Shown piece by piece: positions 49,687 to 60,044 of a stretch of DNA of 64,000 nucleotides. The stretch's first letter is position 1; every line of letters begins with the position of its first letter. This DNA comes from Methanolobus sp. ZRKC5 (GTDB lineage: Archaea > Halobacteriota > Methanosarcinia > Methanosarcinales > Methanosarcinaceae). The notes under the pieces are model-generated. The model made no database searches and was not told the DNA's origin. It saw nothing but the letters and a program-made list of their open reading frames with translations. The position numbers and the translations under genes were made by a program. The DNA lies in NCBI RefSeq assembly GCF_038446525.1, contig NZ_CP151792.1:2356001-2420000 (forward strand). Direction: 5' to 3'.

Positions 49687-49785
49687 TTTTTCACTCTACT
49701 TTTTTAGTGGATTTATTTTGATCTTTATTTGGTGCTATCTTTATTGTGGTCAATTTGATAGCATTTTATTTTATTTTATTTTATT

Positions 49786-49979
49786 GTAACTATTCAGCCT
49801 GGCACGATTTGCCTATTGGTACTGATTTCATCGAAATAGAGATGTCTGCTCACTAACAATCTAACAATCAAAAAAGCAATCAATAGCAACAATCAAAATA
49901 AATGATCCTAATGAAATTTACGTTTCAACTTTTTGTCAAGATTGTTATTGATAGCGTTTTTATCAGGCTGAATAGTTAC
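49786..49979. mobile_element. MITE copy 2 (194 bp)
   Basis: It has the same terminal repeats and length as the copy at 46,434. Flanks (TTTTATT and GAATTAAA) show no target duplication. It lies 5' of the next gene, close to its promoter. Confidence 0.85.
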
Positions 49980-50060
49980 GAATTAAAAAGAGATGTTTCT
50001 ATAAAAACGGGGTTATAGTCGGAAATATTCCGGCACAGAACAAACATATGGGGTGAAAAT

Positions 50061-50981
50061 ATGGCTACAATGCCGATAATGGATAGTGTATACACTATGA
50101 TAGACCAGTTGATAGCTTTCCTTCCTACTTTAATAGCAGTTATAGTACTGCTGATCATTGGACTGATAGCTGGAAAGGCAATTGGAAAAATAGGATCGAA
50201 GATACTTGACAAGATTGGGCTTGACGAACTGATAGACAAGACATCTATAGGAAAAATGATATCACGAACGCAGATCACAACCGTAGAATTCTTTGAAGCT
50301 GCCATAAGGTGGTTCATCTACTTGATATTTGCAGTCATAATCATAGATCTTCTAAACATCCAGATAGTTGCAGATTTTATCACAACGATAATACTCTATG
50401 TACCACTGATACTTTCTGCGATAGTAATACTTATAATCGGACTGCTAATAGTTGATTTCTTTGCAGACCTTATAAAGAATGTACTGGTTGCATCCGGGCT
50501 TGACGAGCATATATCAAAGACAAGTTTTGGAAGCGCAATGAGTTCAAGTAATATGACGATTTCGGGAATCATATCCGGGATCGTAAGGGCATTTGGTTAC
50601 CTTATATTTATCACAGCCGCTCTTAATATCCTTGAACTTTACATGATAGCAGCAGTTATAGAATCAATCCTGAACTACCTGCCAAATCTCTTTGCAGGAG
50701 TAATAATACTGCTGATAGGACTACTGGCTATTGATCTCTTTGCAGACTACATGGGAAGCATGCTTGAGAAAATGAATGTCGAAGGAAGTAACATATGGAT
50801 TCCGGCTCTTCGCGGATTCCTTGCATTCGTTGTGATAATGCTTGCTCTTGATGCAATGCTCATAGACACAAGCATCTTCTACCTGTTTGTTGGTCCACTT
50901 GCCTGGGGACTTGCTGTTGTTGTAGCCTTCAAGTGGGGAATCAAGGAAGCTCTGGTTGAGTATGCAAAAGCAAAGAAGTAG
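50061..50981 (+). CDS. Membrane protein with conserved TM-helix repeats (MscS-related type)
   Basis: The 306-residue product contains three similar units of membrane helix plus amphipathic segment: AVIVLLIIGLIAGKAIGKI, AIVILIIGLLIVDFFADLI and GVIILLIGLLAIDLFADYM. This is the TM_helix repeat (PF05552) seen in MscS-related proteins and stand-alone membrane proteins. There is no MscS beta domain, so channel function is uncertain. The start ATG 50,061 is preceded by GGGGTGAAAAT. It is monocistronic. Confidence 0.8.
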   Translation: MATMPIMDSVYTMIDQLIAFLPTLIAVIVLLIIGLIAGKAIGKIGSKILDKIGLDELIDKTSIGKMISRTQITTVEFFEAAIRWFIYLIFAVIIIDLLNIQIVADFITTIILYVPLILSAIVILIIGLLIVDFFADLIKNVLVASGLDEHISKTSFGSAMSSSNMTISGIISGIVRAFGYLIFITAALNILELYMIAAVIESILNYLPNLFAGVIILLIGLLAIDLFADYMGSMLEKMNVEGSNIWIPALRGFLAFVVIMLALDAMLIDTSIFYLFVGPLAWGLAVVVAFKWGIKEALVEYAKAKK

Positions 50982-51113
50982 ATAAAACAACCATTTAAAA
51001 AATAGATACACATTGCTGGCACATTCCTGCCAGCTTCTTTTTTTACCAGTGTTCCTATGTGAACAAAAATCTTTTATTGCTGTGACTCAATCCTGAACTT
51101 ATAATTCTTAGCA

Positions 51114-52268
51114 ATGATGAGTACCATGTTATCCAGAAAAGTTGAAAACATTCCGCCTTTTTACGTTATGGAAGTACTTGAAAGGGCACAACAGCTTGAA
51201 AAAGAGGGCAAAAACATTATTCACCTTGAAATAGGAGAGCCCGATTTCCCCACTGCTCCGCACATCTGTAATGCGGCAAAGGCTGCAATGTGCTCAGGCA
51301 ACACAAAATACACCCATAGCCAAGGACTTATAGAACTAAGGAAAGCCATAGCTACAAACTATAAGAACAAATTCAACGTAGATATCAGCCCCGATCAGAT
51401 AATAGTGACATCCGGCACAAGTCCTGCCATGCTCCTGCTTTTCCTGGCACTCATTGACCCGGAGGATGAGATAATCATGTCAAATCCTCATTACGCCTGT
51501 TATCCTAATTTTGTAACAACCGCAGGAGGAGTACCTGATTTCATTTATACCAATGAAGGAAATGGCTTCATGTTACAGCCGGATGAAATTGCCGCACACA
51601 TCAATCCGAAAACAAAAGCGATACTTATCAATTCACCATCCAATCCAACAGGTCAGGTCCTGCCTGAAGCAACATTTAGAGAACTTGCAAAAGTTGCCGG
51701 AAAAGTTCCAATAATATCTGACGAGATATATCAGGGGCTTGTCTACGAAGGTGAAGACCATACTATATTAGAGTATACTGACAATGCCTTCGTGCTTAAC
51801 GGCTTCTCAAAACTCTATGCCATGACAGGATGGAGACTTGGCTATCTCATAGCACCTAAACAGTACATAAGAACATTGCAAAAGGTCCAGCAGAACCTCT
51901 TTATTTCAACTAATACATTCGTCCAGCATGCAGGTATCGCCGCTCTTGAAGGTCCTCAGGAACAGATAAAGGAAATGATTGAAACATACAACAAAAGACG
52001 CCTTTACCTGATTAAAAGACTGAAAGAGATTGGTTTTGGGATTAAAACGGAACCAAAGGGTGCATACTATGTGCTTGCAGATGCCCGTAAATTTGGAAAT
52101 GATTCCCTAAAGCTTAGTAGAAATATACTGGAAGATATCGGAGTTGCCGTCACACCGGGAATTGATTTCGGCCAGGGAGCAGAGGGGCACCTACGTTTCT
52201 CGTATGCAAACAGCCTTGAGAATATCAAGGAAGGCATGGAAAGGTTAGAAGCATATCTTAAAAAGTAG
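51114..52268 (+). CDS. Class I/II pyridoxal-phosphate aminotransferase
   Basis: The 384-residue fold-type I enzyme has HLEIGEPDFPTAPHI, the substrate region SPSNPTGQVLP, the Asp of IISDEIYQGLVYEG, the PLP Lys in LNGFSKLYAMTGWRLGYLI (Lys about 233) and Arg in LRFSYANSLENI. It fits AspC-type or aromatic aminotransferases; substrate not determined by sequence alone. It precedes the dtxR-feo cluster but is separated by 137 nt with its own promoter-like box. Confidence 0.92.
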   Translation: MMSTMLSRKVENIPPFYVMEVLERAQQLEKEGKNIIHLEIGEPDFPTAPHICNAAKAAMCSGNTKYTHSQGLIELRKAIATNYKNKFNVDISPDQIIVTSGTSPAMLLLFLALIDPEDEIIMSNPHYACYPNFVTTAGGVPDFIYTNEGNGFMLQPDEIAAHINPKTKAILINSPSNPTGQVLPEATFRELAKVAGKVPIISDEIYQGLVYEGEDHTILEYTDNAFVLNGFSKLYAMTGWRLGYLIAPKQYIRTLQKVQQNLFISTNTFVQHAGIAALEGPQEQIKEMIETYNKRRLYLIKRLKEIGFGIKTEPKGAYYVLADARKFGNDSLKLSRNILEDIGVAVTPGIDFGQGAEGHLRFSYANSLENIKEGMERLEAYLKK

Positions 52269-52405
52269 ATGAAAGAGGCTTTTCCAGAGATAGTACCCTA
52301 TAAAATAAACCACACTGTTGGTGAAGAGTATAGACATACTTATATACAACCTATATCTCATTTCACTAACAAGAATAGGCATCCCAAAAAAAGGTAGTTT
52401 TTTAC

Positions 52406-52891
52406 ATGACAACTGAGAGAACCGAAGATTATCTGAAAGTAATCGAGAAGATAATTGAAAGAAAAGGCTATGCACAGGTTAAGGACGTATCAAGGGAGCT
52501 TGAACTTAGTTCACCCAGTGTCACAGGGATGTTCAAGAAGCTCACCAAGATGGGGTATATCAATTACGAGAAATACGGCGGAGTCACACTTACCCCTGAA
52601 GGAGAGAAAATTGCAAAATGTACCATGGAAAAACACAGTGTCATCAGGGACTTTTTACAAATTCTCGGTCTAAATGAAGAGATTGCAGACCATGATGCCT
52701 GCAAAATAGAGCATGTGCTCACTCCTGAAACCTTTGAGATACTCACCAAGTTCGTCGAATTCATGACTATGAAGGAAGATGGACCGTACTGGCTTGACCA
52801 CTTCAGCCACTACCGCGAAACAGGCGAGTATATTAATTGTACCCCGGCTGCAAAGGATACCTGCCCGGTTCATGGAAAAAGAAAAGAATAG
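52406..52891 (+). CDS. DtxR/MntR family metal-dependent transcriptional regulator
   Basis: The 161-residue protein has the N-terminal winged helix (RTEDYLKVIEKIIERKGYAQ, then VKDVSRELELSSPSVTGMFK) and a dimerisation/metal domain with HSVIRDFLQILGL and HDACKIEHVLTPETFE. There is no C-terminal SH3 domain. A Cys/His-rich tail (CTPAAKDTCPVHGK) is present. Lying directly upstream of feoAB it most likely represses them with Fe(II). Confidence 0.9.
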   Translation: MTTERTEDYLKVIEKIIERKGYAQVKDVSRELELSSPSVTGMFKKLTKMGYINYEKYGGVTLTPEGEKIAKCTMEKHSVIRDFLQILGLNEEIADHDACKIEHVLTPETFEILTKFVEFMTMKEDGPYWLDHFSHYRETGEYINCTPAAKDTCPVHGKRKE

Positions 52892-53004
52892 ATCAGAACC
52901 GAACTTTACTTATCTGTCATTTTTCGCATAAACTTTTTTATTAGCTGTTCAACAAGCACAATTGAAAGTACACATGATTTATGTTTTTTGCATACAGAAA
53001 CAAA

Positions 53005-53026
53005 TTAGGTAATGCGAAATTACTAA
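53005..53026. promoter_or_regulatory. Candidate DtxR-type operator before feoA
   Basis: TTAGGTAATGCGAAATTACTAA is an imperfect palindrome (TTAG-TAAT/ATTA-CTAA arms) that recalls DtxR/IdeR boxes. It overlaps a TATA-like CTAAATATAAAA about 50 nt before feoA. Confidence 0.5.
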
Positions 53027-53075
53027 ATATAAAAAAAATGGATTACTGCTATCATCAAAAAGGACAGGGAATAAT

Positions 53076-53318
53076 TTGCTCGATATTCAGGAGACAACAC
53101 TTGACACGCTTAAACCCGGAGAGAAAGCCAGGATTACAAAAGTAAGGGTAAAAGGTCCTGCAAGAAGAAAACTCTTTGACATGGGGATGGTTGCCGGTAC
53201 AGAAATTGAGCTTGTCAGGAATGCACCCCTTGGTGACCCAATGGATTACAGGATAAAGGGTTATCACTTATCGATCAGAAAAGAAGAAGCAAGACAGATA
53301 TTTATTAATAGACTTTGA
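53076..53318 (+). CDS. feoA: Ferrous iron transport protein A (FeoA)
   Basis: An 80-residue SH3-like protein: LDTLKPGEKARITKVRVKG, then RRKLFDMGMVAGTEIELVRN and PLGDPMDYRIKGYHLSIRKE. FeoA assists FeoB. The start is TTG 53,076 behind AGGACAGGGA. It is followed after 70 nt by feoB. Confidence 0.93.
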   Translation: MLDIQETTLDTLKPGEKARITKVRVKGPARRKLFDMGMVAGTEIELVRNAPLGDPMDYRIKGYHLSIRKEEARQIFINRL

Positions 53319-53388
53319 TCCGGGATCTCTACCGAATCTTTTAGAGATGACGGCACATATATTATAACTATTCTCAGAGGATCGCTCC

Positions 53389-55386
53389 ATGGAAGACAGG
53401 GAGATAAAGATAGCACTTACAGGAAACCCAAATGTAGGTAAAACCACGCTTTTTAATGCGCTGACCGGTTCCAGACAGCATGTTGGTAACTGGCCCGGTG
53501 TCACAGTCGAAAAGAAAAGCGGCAGGATATCATACAAGGGATATGACATAGAAGTTATTGATCTCCCCGGAACATACAGTCTCACTGCATACTCCGTGGA
53601 TGAGATCGTTGCAAGAGATTATATTATCGAGGAAAAGCCGGACGTAGTGATCCAGGTAGTAGATGCGTCTAACCTCGAAAGAAATCTTTACCTTACCACG
53701 CAACTTATGGAACTTGGTTCAGAGATACTCATTGTCCTCAACATGTGCGATATTGCCGAGGAAAGAGGAGACCGTATCTACATTGATAAGATGCAGGAGC
53801 TTCTTGCAACACCCATAATAAGGACCGTCGCAACCCAGAAAAAAGGTATTTGTGAGCTTCTGGACAAAGTTATCGAACAAAAAGAAATAGAACCGCATCA
53901 CGGCCATGAAATTGGATATGGTAATGAGATAGAAGACAAGATCCTTGAAATTGAGAAGGTATTAAGTGAGGATGAGAAACGCGATAAAAGATATCCCCTA
54001 AGATGGGTAAGCATACGTCTTCTTGAAGGTGATGACAATGTCAGGGAGAAGATTTCCAACAGTCCAGTATATGACAGGACAATAGAGATCATTGATGCAA
54101 TCGATCAGGAAGAATATGAAGCTGAAATAGCTGACAAGCGTTATCTTGCAATCAATATGATCTTCCCCCAAATGTGTACCAGAGCCAATGATACGTTGAC
54201 TAAATCCGACATGATTGACAGGGTACTAACTAACAAATATCTTGGCATCCCAATATTTCTAGCATTAATGTGGGGTGCATTCGAACTTACATTTGCCTTT
54301 GCGACACCTTTCATGGATATGATAGACATCACGGCCACGTGGTTCGCTAACTACATATCCTCCAGTCTTCAACCCGAATGGCTGGCATCACTTGTGGGTG
54401 ATGGAATTATTGGCGGTGTCGGGGCAGTACTCGTATTCGTTCCGAATATTTTCATATTATTTTTCCTCTTATCGCTGCTTGAAGGTAGCGGTTACCTTGC
54501 ACGAGCCGCATTCATCATGGATAAATTGATGTACAAGATAGGCATGCACGGCAAGTCATTCATACCCATGCTTATGGGATTCGGTTGCAATGTACCAGCT
54601 ATCATGGCTGCCAGAAGTATAGAGGATGAAAAGGACAGGCTTATTACTATACTTATAGTACCGTTCGTTTCCTGTGGAGCCAGACTACCCATATATGTGT
54701 TGTTCGCAGGCACATTCTTTGGAAGACAGGCAGGAACTGTCATATTTGCAATGTACATATTAGGTATTGTTATTGCGATCATATCTGCAAAACTACTCAG
54801 GAAAACTATCGTAAAGGGGAAACCGGCACCATTTATAATGGAACTTCCCCCATACCGCGTCCCGACCCTTAAGGCAAGTGTTATGCACATGTGGGACAAC
54901 GGTTTCATGTACATAAAAAAAGCAGGATCCATCATACTCGTGGGTGTTGTGGTTATCTGGGTAATGGCATCTTTCCCGTGGGGTGTGGAATACGGAAGCG
55001 AGGATAGTTATGTTGGCAGTCTGGGTCACGCAGTTGAACCATTTCTCAAGCCTCTGGGTTTTGACTGGAAGATATCAGTTGCACTCATATTCGGACTGGT
55101 CGCTAAAGAAATTGTTGTGGCATCCATGGGAGTTCTTTATGGATCAGGTGATAGTTCAGAAGTACTTAGTGAGAGGCTCCTGGCAGACTCCGGGATCACT
55201 GCGCTCAGTTCACTTAGCTTAATGGCATTCAGTTTGCTATATATGCCCTGTATTGCAACTGTAGGAGTCATCAAAAAAGAAACAGGCTCATGGAAATGGA
55301 CAGTATTCGCGATAATATACGGAATCGGCGTAGCATGGATCACAGCATTCATAATTTACCAGGGAGGAAGGTTACTTGGCTATTAA
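53389..55386 (+). CDS. feoB: Ferrous iron transport protein B (FeoB)
   Basis: The 665-residue inner-membrane GTPase transporter for Fe(II). The G domain has GNPNVGKTTLFNALTG (about 12-27), DLPGTYSLT, NMCD and the GDI helical region. The membrane part has two Gate-type repeats (FLALMWGAFELTFAFATPF, GFGCNVPAIMAARSIEDEKD and the later LVAKEIVVASMG). Its end overlaps the next gene by 11 nt. It is complete. Confidence 0.96.
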   Translation: MEDREIKIALTGNPNVGKTTLFNALTGSRQHVGNWPGVTVEKKSGRISYKGYDIEVIDLPGTYSLTAYSVDEIVARDYIIEEKPDVVIQVVDASNLERNLYLTTQLMELGSEILIVLNMCDIAEERGDRIYIDKMQELLATPIIRTVATQKKGICELLDKVIEQKEIEPHHGHEIGYGNEIEDKILEIEKVLSEDEKRDKRYPLRWVSIRLLEGDDNVREKISNSPVYDRTIEIIDAIDQEEYEAEIADKRYLAINMIFPQMCTRANDTLTKSDMIDRVLTNKYLGIPIFLALMWGAFELTFAFATPFMDMIDITATWFANYISSSLQPEWLASLVGDGIIGGVGAVLVFVPNIFILFFLLSLLEGSGYLARAAFIMDKLMYKIGMHGKSFIPMLMGFGCNVPAIMAARSIEDEKDRLITILIVPFVSCGARLPIYVLFAGTFFGRQAGTVIFAMYILGIVIAIISAKLLRKTIVKGKPAPFIMELPPYRVPTLKASVMHMWDNGFMYIKKAGSIILVGVVVIWVMASFPWGVEYGSEDSYVGSLGHAVEPFLKPLGFDWKISVALIFGLVAKEIVVASMGVLYGSGDSSEVLSERLLADSGITALSSLSLMAFSLLYMPCIATVGVIKKETGSWKWTVFAIIYGIGVAWITAFIIYQGGRLLGY

Positions 55387-55867
55387 CAGGGAGAGTGTAA
55401 GCGATAAACCAGACACCAGGTCAGCAATGATATTTTCCATGATCACAGGTTCCTTATATATCATTTTAGGCTTGCTTCAGTTGTCAGCAGGATTGGGCAG
55501 GATTCTTATGGGCCCGAATACCCACATCCCATTTACGGATGTATTATTCATACCTGCTGACACCATAGGCGCATTTGTCCTGCTGCTAATAGGAACGGTA
55601 TTCATATACGGCGTTATGGAAATGCGTCAGGGAGTATATGAAGGTGTATCCTATGCCTACGTAGGCGTCCTGATAGCACTTATTTTTGCAACAATATACA
55701 TGCTTGTAAGCACAGGAAACATGCTTGAAGCATACGTTATTAAAAATGAGGACTACATAGGCTGGACACCTCTAAGCGATCTAAGACCGGGAATATATCT
55801 GGCACTCCTTCCACTGCTTGCATTCAGCAAATGGAAAGACATGTTTGAAGGAGGGTTGTTGAAATGA
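55376..55867 (+). CDS. Four-helix membrane protein in feo operon
   Basis: The 163-residue product starts at TTG 55,376 after GGAGGAAGG and has about four membrane helices (about 20-42, 52-78, 91-112, 138-155). It overlaps feoB and the following FeoC-like gene (4 nt), so it is part of the iron operon. No family name is certain. Confidence 0.75.
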   Translation: MAINRESVSDKPDTRSAMIFSMITGSLYIILGLLQLSAGLGRILMGPNTHIPFTDVLFIPADTIGAFVLLLIGTVFIYGVMEMRQGVYEGVSYAYVGVLIALIFATIYMLVSTGNMLEAYVIKNEDYIGWTPLSDLRPGIYLALLPLLAFSKWKDMFEGGLLK

Positions 55868-56136
55868 TAAGGGAAACACTGGGAAGTCTTTTTGTTGACA
55901 ACTGCACATTCCAGGAAGCAGCAAAAAAACTTGGTATTGACCAGGGTAGCATCAAAGATAGGCTCATTATGCTGGAACATATGGGTTATATCATTGAAGT
56001 CTGCAACAATTCAGGACCAAAGTCATCCACTTGTTGCTCATGCTCTGCGGCATCTGCATGTTCAACCAATAATGGGGACTTTACAGGGAAAGCATACCAA
56101 TTGACCAAAAAAGGTGAAAAGATATGCCGCAGCTGA
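55864..56136 (+). CDS. FeoC-like winged-helix protein with cysteine cluster
   Basis: The 90-residue protein has a winged helix (NCTFQEAAKKLGIDQGSIKD then RLIMLEHMGYI) followed by a Cys-rich loop (STCCSCSAASAC, residues about 55-66) and a basic end. FeoC proteins have the same winged helix plus Cys loop that may bind a cluster or iron. It ends the feo operon and may tune FeoB stability or transcription. The loop is richer in Cys than typical. Confidence 0.75.
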   Translation: MIRETLGSLFVDNCTFQEAAKKLGIDQGSIKDRLIMLEHMGYIIEVCNNSGPKSSTCCSCSAASACSTNNGDFTGKAYQLTKKGEKICRS

Positions 56137-56404
56137 ATATTCAACAAGTGTCGACTGTATTCTATTATAATGAATGAAGTTGAAGAATCAGGCTGTACCC
56201 ATTATAGTATTTTCTGATGTTTTTAGATATATTCAATCATAAAGAAAATAGACCATAGTACTGTGGAAATTTAGCGGTTTCGATATGTACTTCAATCAGT
56301 TTAAATAATGATAATAAGAGACTAAAATTACCGCAACATATATTTTTAAGTTCGGACACAGATAGTACGGTATTAATTTTTAAAAGGATATAAAAGGGAT
56401 TCAA

Positions 56405-58027
56405 ATGAAACTTGGAGTTGCAATAGATATAGGTACCAGTGGCATAAGAGCACAGAAAATCGACCTTGATACCGGTGATATCCAGAAGACTGTCATCACT
56501 CTCCGTAACCCGCTCCCAGGGGCAAATGTTATGGACCATCTGGACTTCGCCATTACTTATGGGTTGGAACTTGCTCAAGGCTTGCACGTCAATGCAGTTA
56601 AGCACGTCATCGAAACGTTGGGCATTAAACCAGAAGAACTGGAAAGAATGTCCATTTGTGGAAACCCGATTCAGCTTTCTATTTTCCAGGGAATCCCAAT
56701 AGATGATCTTGCATATGCAGGCGAGAGGAAAAAAGAAAAGCTGAATATCAAGGACCAGGAAAGGAATGCTCGCATCATCGATTGTTCAGAGATTAAAGGA
56801 CTAGAAGTCTACCCAAATGCAAAACTTGTTGTTCCACCAGCCATCAGACACGAAGTTGGTGCCGATGCACTTGCACTTATTATAAAATCAGGGTTCATGG
56901 ATACAAAGGATACAGCAATTGCCACTGATTATGGAACTAATGCTGAGATGGCACTCATTCATGAAGGAACCATCTACACCGGTTCAGCTGCAGCAGGCCC
57001 TGCACTTGAAGGTCAGCAGATCAAAAACGGGAAACTTGCATCACCTTTTGTAATATCTGATGTTGAATTTGAAAATAATAACATACGCAATTACGTACTT
57101 AATGAAGAGATGGACACTGTCAAAGCCCAACTCATAAACCCTAAAAATGGAGATGTAATTGAGGATGACTCAATTAAAGCAATGGGAATCACCGGAACAG
57201 GTGTCATTGCTATCATCGAAGCAGGAATGAAGAATGGAATTATCCAGCTTCCAAAAATAAACACTCCTGACCACATGCTTTACCTTCAGGACAAAATCAA
57301 GTTCTTCGAGAAAGATGTTGAAGCGGCAGGACTTGCAATGGGTGCTATCCGTTCAGGACACCTTGCATTGTGTAATGCGGCAGGAATACAAGTAGCCGAT
57401 GTTAAAAAAGCATACATGTCCGGTGCTGCTGGAACTTATATGGATGCTGCGAAGGCACATCAGGTCGGTATGGTCCCATATAATGTCGAAGAAGTAATAC
57501 AGATAGGTAACACATCATTGATAGTTGCAAGAGAGATACTTTTATCAGAAGACAGACTCTGGGAACTTCAGGAAATGGCATCAAAAATAGTAAGCAATCA
57601 CGTTATGTTTGCAACTGACCCTGCATTCAAGGAAGCATATATCCAGGAAATATCATATTGGGGCGAAGGAATGCCTTTCAAGATGCTTAAAAAATTCCTG
57701 AAGAAAAAGGGACTTCCACAAATAGACCTGCCTGAAGGCACCACAAAGGTCACCAAACTTGTAGAGAAAGATATCCCCGTACTTGGTGATGAAGGACTTG
57801 AAGTACTCGAGCGTGTTGGTACATTCCTGACAATGAAGGTTGAATGCCCTGAATGTCCAAAATGCATAAAGGTCTGTCCAAACGACGCAATAACGATCGA
57901 TGATGAGGGCGTTGTTATGATCAGTTCTGACCTTTGTGATGGTGCAAACTGTAAGAGATGCATTAACGCATGTCCAAAGGAGACATTCAGATGGGAGAAC
58001 CTTACTGTGCTGGAGCAATCAGCATAA
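56405..58027 (+). CDS. ramA: Corrinoid protein reductive activase (RamA)
   Basis: The 540-residue ATP-dependent enzyme reduces Co(II) corrinoid to Co(I) for methylotrophic methyltransferases. The ASKHA-type fold is recognised by AIDIGTSGIRAQKI, TDYGTNAEMALIHEG and MGITGTGVIAIIEAGM. The C-terminus has two [4Fe-4S] motifs: CPECPKCIKVCP (481-492) and CDGANCKRCINACP (about 511-524). RamA was defined for methylamine corrinoid proteins in Methanosarcina; a methanol or general role is likely here given mtaCB downstream. It is followed by a CobW-like gene in the same direction. Confidence 0.95.
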   Translation: MKLGVAIDIGTSGIRAQKIDLDTGDIQKTVITLRNPLPGANVMDHLDFAITYGLELAQGLHVNAVKHVIETLGIKPEELERMSICGNPIQLSIFQGIPIDDLAYAGERKKEKLNIKDQERNARIIDCSEIKGLEVYPNAKLVVPPAIRHEVGADALALIIKSGFMDTKDTAIATDYGTNAEMALIHEGTIYTGSAAAGPALEGQQIKNGKLASPFVISDVEFENNNIRNYVLNEEMDTVKAQLINPKNGDVIEDDSIKAMGITGTGVIAIIEAGMKNGIIQLPKINTPDHMLYLQDKIKFFEKDVEAAGLAMGAIRSGHLALCNAAGIQVADVKKAYMSGAAGTYMDAAKAHQVGMVPYNVEEVIQIGNTSLIVAREILLSEDRLWELQEMASKIVSNHVMFATDPAFKEAYIQEISYWGEGMPFKMLKKFLKKKGLPQIDLPEGTTKVTKLVEKDIPVLGDEGLEVLERVGTFLTMKVECPECPKCIKVCPNDAITIDDEGVVMISSDLCDGANCKRCINACPKETFRWENLTVLEQSA

Positions 58028-58064
58028 TTTATTTTTTTTAATTTTTTAAAAGAAGGCAAAAAAT

Positions 58065-59195
58065 ATGAAAGTACTTGTAGTAGGCGGATTTTTAGGTAGC
58101 GGAAAAACATCAACCATTATACGATTGGGTAAGGAATTCAGTGATGCCGGTCATAAGGTGGCAATCATTGTTAATGAGATCGGTGAAGTAGGTCTTGATG
58201 GGGATGTCATCTCCAAGTACGGTCTTGATATGCAAGAAATAACAAACGGATGCATCTGTTGTACTCTTAAGGTTAGTATGAAAGCCACAATGACCCTCCT
58301 CTATAGGGATTACAATCCGGATATCGTACTTGTAGAACCTACCGGGATCGCATTCCCTGAAGTCATCAAGAACGATGTTGAGTTAATGGAGCTGAAGGGT
58401 GCTACTGTTCAGCCTCTTGTTACACTTATAGATGGTAGCAGATTCAAGCAGTTGATGAAAGAAGCAAAGAATTTTGCCATGCGTCAGATAATCGATGCTG
58501 AAATATTGGGTATTAATAAGATAGACCTCATCGATGAGATTCGTATCCCTATCATTGAAGCATCCGTGCAACAACTGAACCCTAAGGCAAAGGTGGTACT
58601 GCTTTCCGCATCCAAGAAAGATGAACATTGGGACAACTTTGTGAAACTTGCAATGACCGAGGTCCCTGAAAATCGAGCAATGCATGAATTCCATACTACC
58701 AGCCCTGATACCCAAATTATCGATGAGGTAACAGGTAAACCGGTAGAAGAAACACTTAATTCTATTGAGGCATCTGGGATAGCCAGTTATGCCACAGAGT
58801 ACTCTATAAATGATAGAATTAACACCGAACTTGCACAAAACATTGCAACTGAGATAATGGACACTATCAAATCAAAAGTTATCGAGCTGAGTCCGGAATT
58901 TGTGGGTCATATCAAGTTGTTCATAGAATCTGATTCAAATACCGTAAAGACAAACCTTACTGCTTATGATCAGGACGTGACAATGGAAGTGATCGATGTA
59001 ACTGGAGATATGCCCCGACTTAAAGTGCTCTCCGCGGTTTCGAGCATTGACCATGAAAAGCTTGTAGGTGTAGTAAATGACACTATTTCAGAGAAGCTAA
59101 ATGACAATAAGATCACTTTCAAGCACAACAAGCCACATAAGCATGATCATGCCCATGGGCACCCACAGCCAATTGACATAATCAATAACAATTGA
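58065..59195 (+). CDS. CobW/COG0523 GTP-binding metallochaperone-like protein
   Basis: The 376-residue G3E GTPase has GGFLGSGKTSTIIRL (about residues 6-20), the Cys motif GCICCTLK (about 64-71), NKIDLID and a C-terminal His-rich tail (HNKPHKHDHAHGHP), likely metal binding. It lies 38 nt after ramA and probably shares its transcript. In methanogens such genes often sit beside methyltransferase genes and may help cobalt or zinc insertion; metal identity is not shown. Confidence 0.88.
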   Translation: MKVLVVGGFLGSGKTSTIIRLGKEFSDAGHKVAIIVNEIGEVGLDGDVISKYGLDMQEITNGCICCTLKVSMKATMTLLYRDYNPDIVLVEPTGIAFPEVIKNDVELMELKGATVQPLVTLIDGSRFKQLMKEAKNFAMRQIIDAEILGINKIDLIDEIRIPIIEASVQQLNPKAKVVLLSASKKDEHWDNFVKLAMTEVPENRAMHEFHTTSPDTQIIDEVTGKPVEETLNSIEASGIASYATEYSINDRINTELAQNIATEIMDTIKSKVIELSPEFVGHIKLFIESDSNTVKTNLTAYDQDVTMEVIDVTGDMPRLKVLSAVSSIDHEKLVGVVNDTISEKLNDNKITFKHNKPHKHDHAHGHPQPIDIINNN

Positions 59196-60044
59196 TTACG
59201 ATACAGGTTTGCTCAAATAAAGCCTGTACCTTCTTTTTTTATTTTTTTAAATTGCGTAGGGATAATTATTCCCTTGTTGATAGATCAAAAACAGGATGGT
59301 ATTATCAACAAATAGAGGAAATCTGCGCTGCTGTGAAATATTATATAAGTATTACGCATAAACAGATGAAAGGCACATTTTTTGTAGATTTTCTTAAATC
59401 CACTATGTATACTTCGACTTTTGACGATACTTAAATCAAACGGTTAACAATTGATTAAGAAATAGTTATGATTCTAAAAATAATGGAAAAACAAGAATAA
59501 TTAGAAAAGTTATTCCGCATTTTTTACGAATAAATTATATTGTTTCACTTTTTAATTAAATATATTAATAAATACATAAAAAATAGAATAACAAGCAAAC
59601 TTTACTTACATACAAGAAAATGACAAAAACAACCAGTACTATTTAAAACTAACTGGTACAGTCATGTTTTTTTACCACCTAATTATAAATAAAACAAATA
59701 AGTAAAGCATATACTGTATAAATATAATCAGATATTAGAACCATAATACGTAACAAAAACAGAAAACAGGTAGTACTGTGTAAAAATATATACCGCACTT
59801 GTATTTGTGATCTATTATAAATATACAAAACCGTTACATTTATATACATATCTGGAATACGTGGTTATGTGGAAAGATGAAGTTAGCCAATGACTAAAGA
59901 TTAATTAGCAAACAGTTGTGGAGACTTTTGCTATATCATACAAAGTCATAAGCCAACGGATAACCATCTGCTGCTTTACAGCATACTTCACTTGAACGTA
60001 TGACAAGTGGCAGGAAGTATCTAGATCTAAGGAGGTAGAATTAG
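59196..60044 (+). promoter_or_regulatory. Long intergenic region with mtaCB promoter and leader
   Basis: No gene is convincing in these 849 bases. A TATA-like TTTATATACAT lies at 59,839-59,849, giving a transcript leader of about 180 nt before mtaC, and a full AAGGAGGT ribosome-binding site lies at about 60,029-60,036. The left part is very A/T-rich. Long leaders are known for methanol methyltransferase operons in Methanosarcina. Confidence 0.55.

Noticed and set aside
59192-59434. 80-codon frame after the CobW-like gene
   Set aside because: It begins inside the previous gene's stop region, is A/T-rich, and shows no protein-like pattern.
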